Shown here in pieces: positions 25,634-34,416 of a DNA stretch of 53,127 nucleotides. A program made the position numbers and the translations under genes. Position 1 is the stretch's first letter. The number at the start of each line of letters is the position of its first letter. The notes under the pieces were generated by a model that did no database searches, had not been told where the DNA came from, and saw nothing but the letters and a program-made list of their open reading frames with translations. Origin of the DNA: Lysinibacillus sp. (GTDB lineage: Bacteria > Bacillota > Bacilli > Bacillales_A > Planococcaceae); assembly GCA_031181585.1 (NCBI GenBank), contig JAPSKP010000013.1:1-53127 (forward strand), read 5' to 3'.

Positions 25634-25667
25634 AGGCAGCATCTTTTTAGGATGCTGCCTTTATTTA
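25634..25667 (+). terminator. rho-independent terminator of the uppP operon
   Basis: A perfect 10-bp stem AGGCAGCATC/GATGCTGCCT is followed by TTATTTATT. Confidence 0.88.
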
Positions 25668-25726
25668 TTGCCCAAAGCTGTATATTTGCACTTGAAATAG
25701 CAACTGCTTTCCGGCACCTGTGACAG

Positions 25727-26500
25727 CTAAATAGGTGTGACTGTTAATGAATTAGAACAAAATCGGAGCGCTCGGCTGATAACGGTAGGGACGACAGAAG
25801 CGTGGTTTTCTTCAGGAGCTACATAGCATTCTACCTGAAGATCAGCAGCTCTCAGCATGGTATTCATTTTCTTTGCATCCTCTACCATAAATCCTTCATG
25901 CTCACCGACTGCCATGAAAATACGTATGTTCTTTTCGCTTGCCCCATTAGTAATGAACTGGGCAGCCTTCTCTATTAACTCTTCTCCGTTCCACCAGATA
26001 GAGGGACTGATGGCGACGATATGCTTAAACTTCTTAGATTGTGTAAATGAACACCATAATGCAAAGTAGCCGCCCAAAGAATGCCCAAGCAGTGTCCGGC
26101 ATTCGGTATTGACCGGATACTTGTTCTCTATAGCAGGAATGAGTTCTTGCTCGATGAAGCTGTAAAATTTCTCCGCCCCGCCATAGATGGCAGGGATTTT
26201 CCCTTTCGCATGCGCAGGCATCTGCAATTCTTCTGCAGAGGCCGTATAGTCTATAAAACGGCGCTCCCGCATTTCTTCTGACTGATGGCAAATACCTATA
26301 ACAATGGCAGGGCTTGTACCTGTTTTCATGCTATTTAATTGCTGCAGCCGAACAGCATCTTTTACAAAACCAAAATAGGACAGACCATCCAGCACATAAT
26401 GGATAGGAAAACCATCACTTGGGACCTTTCCATCCGGTATATAAACTTTGATGTCGTAAGCAGTATTGGTAAAACGGGAATTTATCAAAAAATCATTCAT
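25727..26500 (-). CDS. alpha/beta-hydrolase esterase, BesA/IroE-like (ferric-siderophore esterase)
   Basis: A 257-residue esterase of the PF00756 type. It has the nucleophile S141 in GHSLGG, a likely acid in VGEHEGFM, and a late catalytic His in PEENHASVVP. Family members in siderophore loci cleave trilactone siderophores such as bacillibactin (BesA, formerly YbbA, in B. subtilis) after import, freeing the iron in the cytoplasm. There is no signal peptide, consistent with that. It diverges from the AraC regulator and shares its Fur box. The absence of siderophore synthesis genes nearby fits use of imported siderophore. Confidence 0.82.
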   Translation of the reverse strand: MNDFLINSRFTNTAYDIKVYIPDGKVPSDGFPIHYVLDGLSYFGFVKDAVRLQQLNSMKTGTSPAIVIGICHQSEEMRERRFIDYTASAEELQMPAHAKGKIPAIYGGAEKFYSFIEQELIPAIENKYPVNTECRTLLGHSLGGYFALWCSFTQSKKFKHIVAISPSIWWNGEELIEKAAQFITNGASEKNIRIFMAVGEHEGFMVEDAKKMNTMLRAADLQVECYVAPEENHASVVPTVISRALRFCSNSLTVTPI

Positions 26501-26523
26501 AAATCAACTACCCTCATTTCGTA

Positions 26524-26561
26524 TTGATTGTTATAATATTCTAAATGATAATCATTTTCAA
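26524..26561. promoter_or_regulatory. divergent promoters under a single Fur box
   Basis: The Fur box TGATAAT-C-ATTTTCA (26546-26560; 14 of 15 consensus positions) lies between the AraC and esterase genes. Rightward: TTGATT (26524-26529), 17 nt, GATAAT (26547-26552). Leftward: TTGAAA (26561-26556), 17 nt, TATTAT (26538-26533). The box covers the -10 of the first and the -35 of the second, so one Fur dimer pair could silence both directions when iron is plentiful. Confidence 0.82.
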
Positions 26562-26590
26562 TTATGAAGTCAATGGAGGAGGATATAGAA

Positions 26591-27430
26591 ATGGAGCTGA
26601 CAATCAATCAAGTAATTGAGTATTATGCAGGCTCCTCTATTCGATTCGTAAATGCCTTTACGAGCAGGCTGGAGGCAGGAGGAAAGGATACGGGAAGGAA
26701 AACGGCAAGAGATGTGTGCGGCCTCGTTATCCCGCTTGTAGGAAGAGCTCATTTTTCATTCAATGATACGGTATATAAAATGAATGAACAGATGATTGTT
26801 CATGCGGGGTCAGCAATGAATATAGAAATACAATCTTTTGATGAGCCTTGGGAGTATATCGTGATCCATTATCGGCTTATTGATGCTCCTGCGCCATATA
26901 TGGAAATGCTTCATCGCCATTTTTCCCTAATAATTGATGACAGTTCTAATATTCAGCAGCAGGCCCTGCAGCTTCTTCAACAGCAGGCAAAGCCCGATTC
27001 CATGTCTAAGTTTCATACTCAACTGATGTTTTTAAATCTACTTGGCCATATTTTATTAGCGGCACGAAATGAGCGCTATGAAAACCAGAGAGATAGCATC
27101 ACAGCTGCATTAGATTACATCCATCAGCATTATAAAGAGGAACTCTTCATCAGTGAATTAGCAAGGAAGTTTGGAATAGAGCGCAGAAGATTTTCTCAAT
27201 TGTTCGAGCGGCTTACAGGATTGACACCTATTCAATACTTGACGGAGTACCGCCTGGGCAGGGCAAAAGAGCTGTTAAGGACGAGTTCCTCTCCTATGGC
27301 AAAAATTGCTGAGCAGGTTGGCTATCCGGACGGCTTCTACTTTAGCCGTGTATTTAAAAAGCATGAAGGCATGCCGCCATCTGCTTATCGTAAAACCTAT
27401 GAAAAAAATCCATATTTCAAAAAAGAGTAG
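26591..27430 (+). CDS. AraC-family regulator of the siderophore locus (Btr-like)
   Basis: A 279-residue protein with an N-terminal cupin-like sensing domain (about 20-130) and a C-terminal AraC double helix-turn-helix (about 175-275; LARKFGIERRRFSQLF and IAEQVGYPDGFYFSRVFKKHEG). Compared with B. subtilis Btr, which carries a fused substrate-binding domain and activates feuABC when bacillibactin is bound, this protein lacks that domain and ends after the HTH. The ATG at 26591 follows GGAGGAGG. It is upstream of the transport operon and is itself Fur-controlled, so it likely activates the lipoprotein/permease genes. Confidence 0.82.
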   Translation: MELTINQVIEYYAGSSIRFVNAFTSRLEAGGKDTGRKTARDVCGLVIPLVGRAHFSFNDTVYKMNEQMIVHAGSAMNIEIQSFDEPWEYIVIHYRLIDAPAPYMEMLHRHFSLIIDDSSNIQQQALQLLQQQAKPDSMSKFHTQLMFLNLLGHILLAARNERYENQRDSITAALDYIHQHYKEELFISELARKFGIERRRFSQLFERLTGLTPIQYLTEYRLGRAKELLRTSSSPMAKIAEQVGYPDGFYFSRVFKKHEGMPPSAYRKTYEKNPYFKKE

Positions 27431-27539
27431 GCAATTTCTTATAGATTGAGTATGAGGGTTAATCTGGTAAGGTTGATCCACTCTTCACGCAAATATCCAT
27501 ATGATTTGTATTTCTGTCCATTCCCTATAGAGGGTACCT

Positions 27540-27575
27540 TTGGTAAAATTCAATTGGTAATGAGAATCAATATCA
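27540..27575 (+). promoter_or_regulatory. Fur box with repeated TTGGTAA words upstream of the transporter operon
   Basis: TGAGAAT-C-AATATCA (27561-27575) matches the Fur consensus at 13 of 15 positions. Just before it TTGGTAA occurs twice (27540-27546, 27554-27560; 14-bp period), and CTGGTAA occurs once more near 27464. These could be AraC-regulator half-sites. No good -35/-10 pair is visible, as expected for an activator-dependent promoter. Confidence 0.7.
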
Positions 27576-27607
27576 ATGAAGAATGAACCATAGGGGGATA
27601 ATACATT

Positions 27608-28591
27608 ATGAAGAAGTATTGGTCTATAGGAGCAGCAGCACTGCTTGCGCTAACATTGGTTGCATGCAGTTCAGGCGATGAACCAAAAGAAACAAAAGCA
27701 GAATCAGACACAAGAGTAGAAACAAGCGCTAATGACAGTGCAACAGCAGAATCGGAAAAAGTAATCAGCTACTTAGGTGCGGATTATACTTTCCCGAACC
27801 CTGCTGAAAATATTGTAGCAGCAAGTTTAGAAGCAATGGAAGATGCTGCAGCACTTGGTTTAAAGCCAGCAGGCGTATTAGAAATAGCAGGGGAAATCCC
27901 TGAATATTTGGCAGCAGAATTAGCCGGAGCAGCATTGGTTGGTGATAAAAAGGCGCCAAATGCAGAAGCAATCTTAACTTTAGAACCAGATGCAATTATT
28001 GGTACTTCTAAATGGGGAGAAGATACGCTGGCGCAAATGAATAAACTTGCGACAACATTGCCGTATTCTCATATTTCTACTAATTGGAAAGATAATTTGC
28101 TAGCATTCGGTCAGCTTGCTGACAAGGAAGAGGAAGCAGAGAAAATTATTGCTGATTATGAGAAAAAGGCTGAAGATGCTAAAACAGTACTAGGTAAAAC
28201 AGCAGCTGACAAAGAAGTGCTTATCATTCGTGTCCGTGGAGGCGTAATGAATCTTTATCCATCCAGTGTTTACTTGAACCCGGTGCTTTATGAAGACCTA
28301 GGCCTTCAAACGCCAGCCGTTTTGAAGGAAGCAGAGGCACAGGCAGAGCTTACTCTTGAGACATTGGCGGAAGTGGATCCGGATGTTATCTTCCTGCAGT
28401 TTGAAACATCTGAGAATGCTGATGCGCCGAACGCTTTGAAAGACTTAGAAGCAAACCCAATTTTCGCAAACCTGACAGCGGCTAAAAATGGGGAAGTGCA
28501 TGTAAACATAATTGCTCCTCTGGCTCAGGGTGGTACAGCCTGGTCGAAGGTGAAGTTTTTGGATGCAGCAGTTGAGAAGCTAGTAAAATAA
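27608..28591 (+). CDS. siderophore-binding lipoprotein of an iron ABC importer (FeuA-like)
   Basis: A 327-residue protein with a lipoprotein signal peptide (lipobox LVAC, mature N-terminus C20), an acidic linker (about 21-48) and a periplasmic-binding-protein class III fold of the FecB/FeuA type. It captures ferric siderophore outside the membrane and hands it to the permeases. It has GDKKAPNAEAILTLEPDAIIG and the long mid helix characteristic of this class. It is the first gene of a four-gene importer operon and has its own Fur box. A terminator-like hairpin after it suggests more lipoprotein than permease is made. Confidence 0.9.
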   Translation: MKKYWSIGAAALLALTLVACSSGDEPKETKAESDTRVETSANDSATAESEKVISYLGADYTFPNPAENIVAASLEAMEDAAALGLKPAGVLEIAGEIPEYLAAELAGAALVGDKKAPNAEAILTLEPDAIIGTSKWGEDTLAQMNKLATTLPYSHISTNWKDNLLAFGQLADKEEEAEKIIADYEKKAEDAKTVLGKTAADKEVLIIRVRGGVMNLYPSSVYLNPVLYEDLGLQTPAVLKEAEAQAELTLETLAEVDPDVIFLQFETSENADAPNALKDLEANPIFANLTAAKNGEVHVNIIAPLAQGGTAWSKVKFLDAAVEKLVK

Positions 28592-28592
28592 T

Positions 28593-28658
28593 CGCCTGTG
28601 AAGCTGGTAATGGGGAGATAGATGGGCCATTATCAGCTTTTTGAAACCTACCAGGCGA
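28593..28658 (+). terminator. intra-operon partial terminator between binding protein and permease
   Basis: AAGCTGGTAATGG (28601-28613) pairs with CCATTATCAGCTT (28627-28639) with one G-U pair, followed by TTTTG. It is enclosed by an outer TCGCCTG/CAGGCGA pair (28593-28599, 28652-28658). The short T run suggests only partial stopping, which would raise the ratio of binding protein to permease. Confidence 0.65.
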
Positions 28659-28677
28659 TATAGGATAGGTGGCAAAA

Positions 28678-29685
28678 TTGAAAAAATCAACGAAAGTACC
28701 TTTTATCATTTTCGCAATTGCTCCGTTTTTCATTATCACCATTACACTTATCTCCACCATGTACGGAACGAAAGAAATAAGTGTGTTGACGGTCTGGGAA
28801 GCACTCATCTCTTTTGATGAAGCGAATGTAGATCATCAAATCATATGGACTGCACGTATACCGAGGGCTATTGCTGTATTAGTTGTCGGAGCGTTTCTTG
28901 CAGTAGCAGGAGCTGTGATGCAGGGGATTACACGAAATTATTTAGCTTCTCCTTCCTTGATGGGTGTGAATGACGGCTCGGCCTTCGTCATTACGCTCGC
29001 AGTCATCTTTTTACCAGGCTTGCCGAATTACCAAATGATTTTATTATCGATGCTTGGCTCAGCACTCGGTGCAGGACTTGTTTTTGGCTTCGGGTCATTG
29101 ATCAGAAATGGTTTGTCACCTGTTAGGCTTGCGATCATCGGTACTGTCATCGGGACATTTTTAAGCAGTATAGCCTCTGCTATTGCGATGTATTATCAAG
29201 TATCACAGACGGTTGCTGTCTGGTATAACACGAAAGTACAATCTGTGGACCCTGATATGCTATGGCTATCCATTCCTTTTGGGTTGTTGGGAGTGGTACT
29301 TGCTATGGCAAGTGCAAGGGCCATCACCATCACATCACTTGGCGAGGATGTTGCCATCGGGCTTGGTCAAAAGACAAAGACAGTACGGCTGCTTAGTATG
29401 CTTTCTGTTGTACTGCTTACTGGTACGGCTGTTGCTCTTGTGGGGAAAATTGCGTTTGTCGGACTCATCATTCCCCATATTGTCCGCTTCTTAGTCGGGG
29501 AGGATTACCGGCTTATTATTCCATGCTCACTTGTGATGGGAGCGTTTTTCCTTAGCCTCTGTGATTTAGTCAGCCGCTACGTGAATTTCCCATTTGAAAC
29601 ACCTATTAGCGTCATAACTGCCACCATTGGTGTTCCGTTCTTTTTATATTTAATTCGTACACGTGGAGGTGGGAAGTATGCTTAA
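28678..29685 (+). CDS. FecCD-family iron-siderophore permease 1 (FeuB-like)
   Basis: A 335-residue integral membrane protein with about nine to ten spans. It has the family signature GAVMQGITRNYLASPSLMG in the second helix, and a GKIAFVGLIIPHIVRFLVGEDYR block that contacts the ATPase. I take the TTG at 28678, since AGGTGG is 5 nt before it; the GTG at 28669 is inside that SD but possible. It overlaps the next permease by 8 bp, so they are coupled and form the heterodimeric channel. Confidence 0.9.
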   Translation: MKKSTKVPFIIFAIAPFFIITITLISTMYGTKEISVLTVWEALISFDEANVDHQIIWTARIPRAIAVLVVGAFLAVAGAVMQGITRNYLASPSLMGVNDGSAFVITLAVIFLPGLPNYQMILLSMLGSALGAGLVFGFGSLIRNGLSPVRLAIIGTVIGTFLSSIASAIAMYYQVSQTVAVWYNTKVQSVDPDMLWLSIPFGLLGVVLAMASARAITITSLGEDVAIGLGQKTKTVRLLSMLSVVLLTGTAVALVGKIAFVGLIIPHIVRFLVGEDYRLIIPCSLVMGAFFLSLCDLVSRYVNFPFETPISVITATIGVPFFLYLIRTRGGGKYA

Positions 29686-30706
29686 ATCCACGTCCCGCCG
29701 ATTTTGGATAGTGACGACCGGGCTTTTAGGGCTGATTTTTGCCGGGTTCTATTTACATATTACAAACGGCATGTTTGACATGTCTGTACTACAGGTCATA
29801 AAGACACTCATTGGGCTGGAGGAAAACGAAAATTTCCGTCTGGTGATTTTTGATTTCAGGCTGCCGCGTATTGCTATTGCTGCGCTTGTAGGAGTTGGTC
29901 TTGCGATGGCCGGGGTCGTGTTACAAGGCATCACTAAAAATGGGCTTGCCGACCCGGGAATTTTAGGAATCAATGCAGGTGCTGGGGCTGCGGTTGCTAT
30001 TTTTATGTACTTCTTTCAGTTTCAGGCATTCTGGTCAGACGGCAGCAGCTGGATGAAAATTATGATGATGCCGCTCTTTGGATTTGTCGGAGGGGCATTG
30101 GCTGCAGCACTTATTTTCTTTTTTGCTTTAAAAAATGGCCAACTCGATATGCAGCGGCTCATTTTAACAGGGATTGCTATCAATAGTGGATTTGGTGCTC
30201 TTTCAATGTTCATTTCCTTAAAAATGAATGAGAAAGATTATGAATCAGCAGCCGTTTGGCAGGCAGGTGCTATTTATAATGCAAATTGGACATTTATTAT
30301 CGCTATGTTGCCGTGGATTATATTACTGGGCTGGTATGTATATAAAAAAGCCTACTTGCTTGACTATTTTCAACTTGAGGAAAATACAATCGTAAGTCTA
30401 GGTATCCAGCTTGAAAGAGAGAAGGTTATCCTCTTGCTTGCAAGTGTGGGGCTGGTAAGTGCTTGTGTGTCGGTATCCGGCAGTATCGGTTTTATCGGGC
30501 TCATGGCTCCGCATATTACAAGGCAGTTGGTCGGTATCAAGCACCAATTGGTAATGCCGGTCAGTGCTTTGGTTGGGGCAGGCCTGCTTATTTTTTCAGA
30601 TTTTATTGCCAAGACGGTATTTGCACCATCAGAGCTGGCTGTAGGGATTGTTGCTTCTATCATTGGCATACCATACTTTTTATATTTACTAGTAAAAGCG
30701 AAATAG
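29678..30706 (+). CDS. FecCD-family iron-siderophore permease 2 (FeuC-like)
   Basis: A 342-residue membrane protein, paralogous to the preceding one. It has GVVLQGITKNGLADPGILGINAGAG and SIGFIGLMAPHITRQLVG. The ATG at 29678 follows GGAGGTGG and overlaps the upstream stop by 8 bp. Together with permease 1 it forms the membrane channel for ferric siderophore. It is followed 10 bp later by the ATPase gene. Confidence 0.9.
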   Translation: MLKSTSRRFWIVTTGLLGLIFAGFYLHITNGMFDMSVLQVIKTLIGLEENENFRLVIFDFRLPRIAIAALVGVGLAMAGVVLQGITKNGLADPGILGINAGAGAAVAIFMYFFQFQAFWSDGSSWMKIMMMPLFGFVGGALAAALIFFFALKNGQLDMQRLILTGIAINSGFGALSMFISLKMNEKDYESAAVWQAGAIYNANWTFIIAMLPWIILLGWYVYKKAYLLDYFQLEENTIVSLGIQLEREKVILLLASVGLVSACVSVSGSIGFIGLMAPHITRQLVGIKHQLVMPVSALVGAGLLIFSDFIAKTVFAPSELAVGIVASIIGIPYFLYLLVKAK

Positions 30707-30716
30707 GAGGGATAGG

Positions 30717-31505
30717 ATGCAAACGGCTTTTCGAATCGAGGAACTGACCGCAGGCTATGAAAAAGCGATTATCTTTGAGAATTTAAGTGTAAAAATAGCG
30801 CATGGAAAGGTGACAACAATTATTGGTCCGAATGGCTGTGGGAAATCGACCCTGCTAAAGACAATCGGCCGTATCTTAAAAAAGGAGAAGGGGCAGATTT
30901 TCTTACAGGAACAGGATATGCAAAGGCTCTCTACAAAGGAAATTGCCAAACGGCTGGCGATTTTATCTCAGTCTCCTGCAGCACCCTTTCAGCTAAAGGT
31001 AGAGGAGCTCATTTCCTATGGACGCTACCCGCACCGTAAGAACGTCAATCAGTTATCTAAAAAAGATAAAGAAATGATGGAGTGGGCAATGGAAGTAACG
31101 AATACTGCAGCGTTCCGCAGCCGTGAGCTTGCTCAATTATCAGGAGGGCAGCGGCAGCGAGTATGGCTGGCTATGGCATTGGCACAAGAAACGGATATCC
31201 TGCTGCTGGACGAACCTACTACCTATCTGGATATGTCTCATCAATTGGAAGTGTTGAATATTGTGCAAAAGCTGAATAGAGAGCATCAATGTACCATTGT
31301 TATGGTGCTGCATGATATTAATCATGCTGCTCGCTATTCCGACGAGATTATTGCAATGAGGGAAGGTGTATTAATAGGCCATGGGTCGCCGGCTGCTATT
31401 ATGACGCCGGAGCTTTTGAAGGATGTCTTTCATATTCAGGCAAAAATCATGCATGATGACGAGCTTGATGTCCCTATTTGCATTTCTTATGATGTCATTA
31501 AATAA
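30717..31505 (+). CDS. iron-siderophore ABC importer ATPase (FecE/YusV-like)
   Basis: A 262-residue ATPase. It has Walker A GPNGCGKST (37-45), the signature LSGGQRQRV, Walker B ILLLDEPTTYLD and the switch His in VMVLHDINHA. It drives uptake through the two permeases. B. subtilis FeuABC lacks its own ATPase and uses YusV encoded elsewhere; here the ATPase gene is inside the operon, 10 bp after permease 2. Confidence 0.93.
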   Translation: MQTAFRIEELTAGYEKAIIFENLSVKIAHGKVTTIIGPNGCGKSTLLKTIGRILKKEKGQIFLQEQDMQRLSTKEIAKRLAILSQSPAAPFQLKVEELISYGRYPHRKNVNQLSKKDKEMMEWAMEVTNTAAFRSRELAQLSGGQRQRVWLAMALAQETDILLLDEPTTYLDMSHQLEVLNIVQKLNREHQCTIVMVLHDINHAARYSDEIIAMREGVLIGHGSPAAIMTPELLKDVFHIQAKIMHDDELDVPICISYDVIK

Positions 31506-31512
31506 CAGGAAC

Positions 31513-31544
31513 AGCGTGGTCTGCATATAGCGGCCGCGCTTTTT
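31513..31544 (+). terminator. rho-independent terminator of the siderophore operon
   Basis: AGCGTGG pairs with CCGCGCT (one T-G), then TTTTTAG, 8 bp after the ATPase stop. Confidence 0.75.
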
Positions 31545-31545
31545 A

Positions 31546-31883
31546 GTTGTTAATCCGCATCTCTCTAAAGAAAATGGATTATTTACGACTAGGCATTGGA
31601 GCCAGACGTTTGAATTCTATATTTCTTTTGTCTGTGAATATACTGCACCAGGCCCTTTCATAGTTAAATTGACGTGCATATCATTTTGCTCTTGGGTTTG
31701 ATGAAATTGGGAAAAGAGATTCAGGCATTTTCGCCAAAAAGGAGCGTAGACTAATAATAGGTGCATGTATGAGAAAAGGGCATCGAAAAGTCGTCTTAAG
31801 ACATTTCCTTTGCGAAGAGAATGGTGACATCTGGATCTAACTACCGCAGAAAAAAAGATTTCCTGAGGACTAAGTAATGAAGA
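31546..31883 (+). other. non-coding interval, nothing recognised
   Basis: Both strands have only very short ORFs without SD sequences (for example a 19-codon one from 31769). No promoter, riboswitch or repeat was recognised. It may be a decayed gene, but no identifiable fragment remains. Confidence 0.4.
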
Positions 31884-31918
31884 GGACTATCCAGCAATTT
31901 TTACTTGCTGGATAGTCC
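31884..31918. repeat. perfect 14-bp inverted repeat, possible terminator or operator
   Basis: GGACTATCCAGCAA (31884-31897) pairs perfectly with TTGCTGGATAGTCC (31905-31918) around a 7-nt T-rich loop. It lies 22 bp after the minus-strand AIM24-like gene, where a terminator is expected, but neither side has a proper T run (minus: TCTTCATT; plus: CTTGTCGG). Confidence 0.6.
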
Positions 31919-31940
31919 CTTGTCGGCCCTTATTAATAAA

Positions 31941-32741
31941 TTATTTATTGAACATATCAAATAAACCGCCGATACCGCCTTCTCCCGAAGACTTACCGCC
32001 GCCGCCCTGGGAAATAGGAGCAGCTGCAAATACACGGCTTGCCAAACGGCTGAATGGAAGGGATTGTACCCACACTGTGCCAGGACCGCGCAGCGTTGCG
32101 AAGAAAATCCCTTCGCCACCAAATAAAGCTGTTTTAACACCGCCGACTGCCTCAATATCATAGTCAACATCGGATGTCATGGCTACTAAACATCCAGTAT
32201 CGATTCGGAGCCTTTCTCCAGGCTGAAGGCGGCGCTCGTGAATCGTACCTCCTGCATGAATGAATGCCATGCCATCACCTTCAAGTTTTTGCATAATAAA
32301 ACCTTCACCGCCAAAGAAACCTGTTCCTAATTTACGCTGGAACTCTATCCCAACCGATACACCTTTAGCAGCTGCTAAAAATGCATCCTTTTGGCAAATG
32401 ATTTTTCCATTTAACATACTTAAATCCATCGGAATGATTTTCCCCGGATATGGAGAGGCGAAGTAAACATGGCGCTTTCCTTTTCCTTCATTCGTGAACG
32501 TTGTCATGAAGAGACTTTCTCCTGTAACAAGGCGCTTCCCGGCACCCATTAGTTTACCCATGATGCCGCTGCCGCCTCGGTTATTAGATCCGTCACCGAA
32601 AATTGTTTCCATTTTAATATCGTCTTCCATCATCATTAATGCCCCGGCTTCTGCAACAACGGTTTCGTACGGGTCAAGTTCCACTTCTACAAACTGCATG
32701 TCATCGCCAAAAAGTTTGTAGTCAATTTCATGATTGTTCAT
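31941..32741 (-). CDS. AIM24/TIGR00266-family protein
   Basis: A 266-residue soluble protein with the repeated beta-rich fold of the AIM24 family ([31 protein letters not shown] at the start, then [22 protein letters not shown] and [16 protein letters not shown]). It ends in a long glycine-rich tail ([14 protein letters not shown]) before FDMFNK. The yeast relative acts in mitochondrial inner-membrane organisation; bacterial members have no firm function. GGAGG precedes the ATG at 32741. The tail could be a flexible linker to a C-terminal docking motif. Confidence 0.85.
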   Translation of the reverse strand: MNNHEIDYKLFGDDMQFVEVELDPYETVVAEAGALMMMEDDIKMETIFGDGSNNRGGSGIMGKLMGAGKRLVTGESLFMTTFTNEGKGKRHVYFASPYPGKIIPMDLSMLNGKIICQKDAFLAAAKGVSVGIEFQRKLGTGFFGGEGFIMQKLEGDGMAFIHAGGTIHERRLQPGERLRIDTGCLVAMTSDVDYDIEAVGGVKTALFGGEGIFFATLRGPGTVWVQSLPFSRLASRVFAAAPISQGGGGKSSGEGGIGGLFDMFNK

Positions 32742-32917
32742 GTGTTAGCCTCCAAAAAGTTATTTAATACCTAATACTTTATGAATGCCCAAAAGGTTTC
32801 ATTAATTTAAGGGAAATTTGGAAGAAATAATATATGAGAAAAAAAGGGCTTAAAGCAGAAAATGTAGAATAAAATGACAAGGACCATTACCTGATTATGT
32901 AAGGGAGGGGCGAAAGA

Positions 32918-34390
32918 ATGAATGTGAAAAATTATATTGATGGGCGCTGGATAGACGGAGACTTAAAAACCGTACCGGTTATCAACCCGGCAAATGGAGA
33001 GCAGATAGCGACAGTCCCATTATCAACATCAAACGAGGTAAACGAGGCTGCAACAGCAGCTAAACGTGCTCAAAAAGAATGGGCACTCATTCCCGCACCG
33101 AAACGAGCGGATTATTTATATGAAATTGGTTTTAAACTAAAAGAGAAAAAAGAGTATCTGGCAGAACTGCTTACTAAAGAAATGGGCAAGGTCATTGAAG
33201 AGGCTCGGGGAGAAGTACAGGAAGCTATTGATATGGCTTTGTATATGGCGGGAGAAGGAAGGCGTTTGTTTGGCGAAACAGTTCCTTCCGAGCTGGCTAA
33301 TAAATTTGCTATGAGTGTGCGCACACCAGTCGGCGTAGCAGGGCTGATCACACCATGGAACTTCCCAATTGCTATCGCTTCTTGGAAAGCTTTTCCGGCG
33401 CTTGTTTCCGGCAATACAGTCGTCTGGAAACCATCTAATGAAAGCCCTCTTATGGCTTATGAGTTGGGGAAGATTTTTGAAGAAGTAGATTTACCAAAAG
33501 GGGTAGTAAATATTGTCTTTGGGGCTGGCCCTACGGTAGGGACAGCATTAGTGGAACATCCGGATATATCCATTATTTCTTTCACCGGTTCAAATGCAAC
33601 GGGAAGCAAAGTAGCGGAGCTGGGAGGCAAGCTGCTAAAAAAGGTATCCCTAGAGCTAGGGGGGAAAAATGCCGTTATTGTCATGGATGATGCAAACCTT
33701 GAATTAGCAGTCGAAGGTATTCTTTGGAGTGCGTTTGGTACAGCGGGGCAGCGATGTACAGCATGCAGCCGTGTTATTGTTCATAAGAATGTTAGAGAAG
33801 AAGTGGTGGAACGTCTCCTGAAGGCAATGGATCAGCTGACAATTGGCGATGGACTTGATCCAGAGACGAAGGTAGGTCCGGTAGTAAACAAGGCAGCTTT
33901 GGAAAAGATTAATCACTATATACAGATTGGCAAGCAGGAAGGCGCTGATTTGGTAAGAGGCGGCAATATTTTGAGTGACCCGCCTTACGATAAAGGGTTT
34001 TATTTTGAGCCGACATTGTTTACAAATGTAAGTCCAGACATGACCATCGCCCAGGAGGAGATTTTCGGCCCGATTATTAGTTTAATAGAAGTCTCAAGCT
34101 TAGAGGAAGCGATTGATGTAAATAACAATGTGAAGTTCGGGCTTTCAAGTGCTATATTCTCGCAGGATGTAAATACGATCTTTAAAGCACAGCATTTGCT
34201 TGATACAGGTATTGTCTATATAAATGCAGGAACGACAGGGGCAGAAATCCATCTGCCGTTTGGTGGTACGAAGGGAACAGGAAATGGCCACCGTGATTCT
34301 GGTCAGGCAGCACTGGATGTATATACAGAATGGAAGAGCATTTACGTGGATTACAGCGGTAAGTTGCAGCGGGCTCAAATTGATACGTAA
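32918..34390 (+). CDS. aldehyde dehydrogenase, probable alpha-aminoadipic semialdehyde dehydrogenase
   Basis: A 490-residue NAD(P)-dependent aldehyde dehydrogenase. It has N148 (PWNFP), E246 (LELGGK) and the catalytic C280 (GQRCTACSR), plus the SFTGSNATGSK nucleotide loop. On sequence alone it is a general ALDH. The next gene encodes lysine 6-dehydrogenase, whose product is allysine, so this enzyme most likely oxidises allysine (or its cyclic form) to 2-aminoadipate. GGGAGGGG precedes the ATG at 32918. It is the first gene of a three-gene lysine catabolic operon. Confidence 0.82.
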   Translation: MNVKNYIDGRWIDGDLKTVPVINPANGEQIATVPLSTSNEVNEAATAAKRAQKEWALIPAPKRADYLYEIGFKLKEKKEYLAELLTKEMGKVIEEARGEVQEAIDMALYMAGEGRRLFGETVPSELANKFAMSVRTPVGVAGLITPWNFPIAIASWKAFPALVSGNTVVWKPSNESPLMAYELGKIFEEVDLPKGVVNIVFGAGPTVGTALVEHPDISIISFTGSNATGSKVAELGGKLLKKVSLELGGKNAVIVMDDANLELAVEGILWSAFGTAGQRCTACSRVIVHKNVREEVVERLLKAMDQLTIGDGLDPETKVGPVVNKAALEKINHYIQIGKQEGADLVRGGNILSDPPYDKGFYFEPTLFTNVSPDMTIAQEEIFGPIISLIEVSSLEEAIDVNNNVKFGLSSAIFSQDVNTIFKAQHLLDTGIVYINAGTTGAEIHLPFGGTKGTGNGHRDSGQAALDVYTEWKSIYVDYSGKLQRAQIDT

Positions 34391-34416
34391 AAACAGAAAG
34401 CAAAGGGGATGTCTAT

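Noticed and set aside
26573..26590. earlier ATG codons (26564, 26573) as start of the AraC regulator
   Set aside because: They lie before or inside the GGAGGAGG SD; the ATG at 26591 is 8 nt after it.
31901..32170. minus-strand 89-codon ORF inside the AIM24-like gene
   Set aside because: Shadow frame of a well-supported gene; no independent SD.
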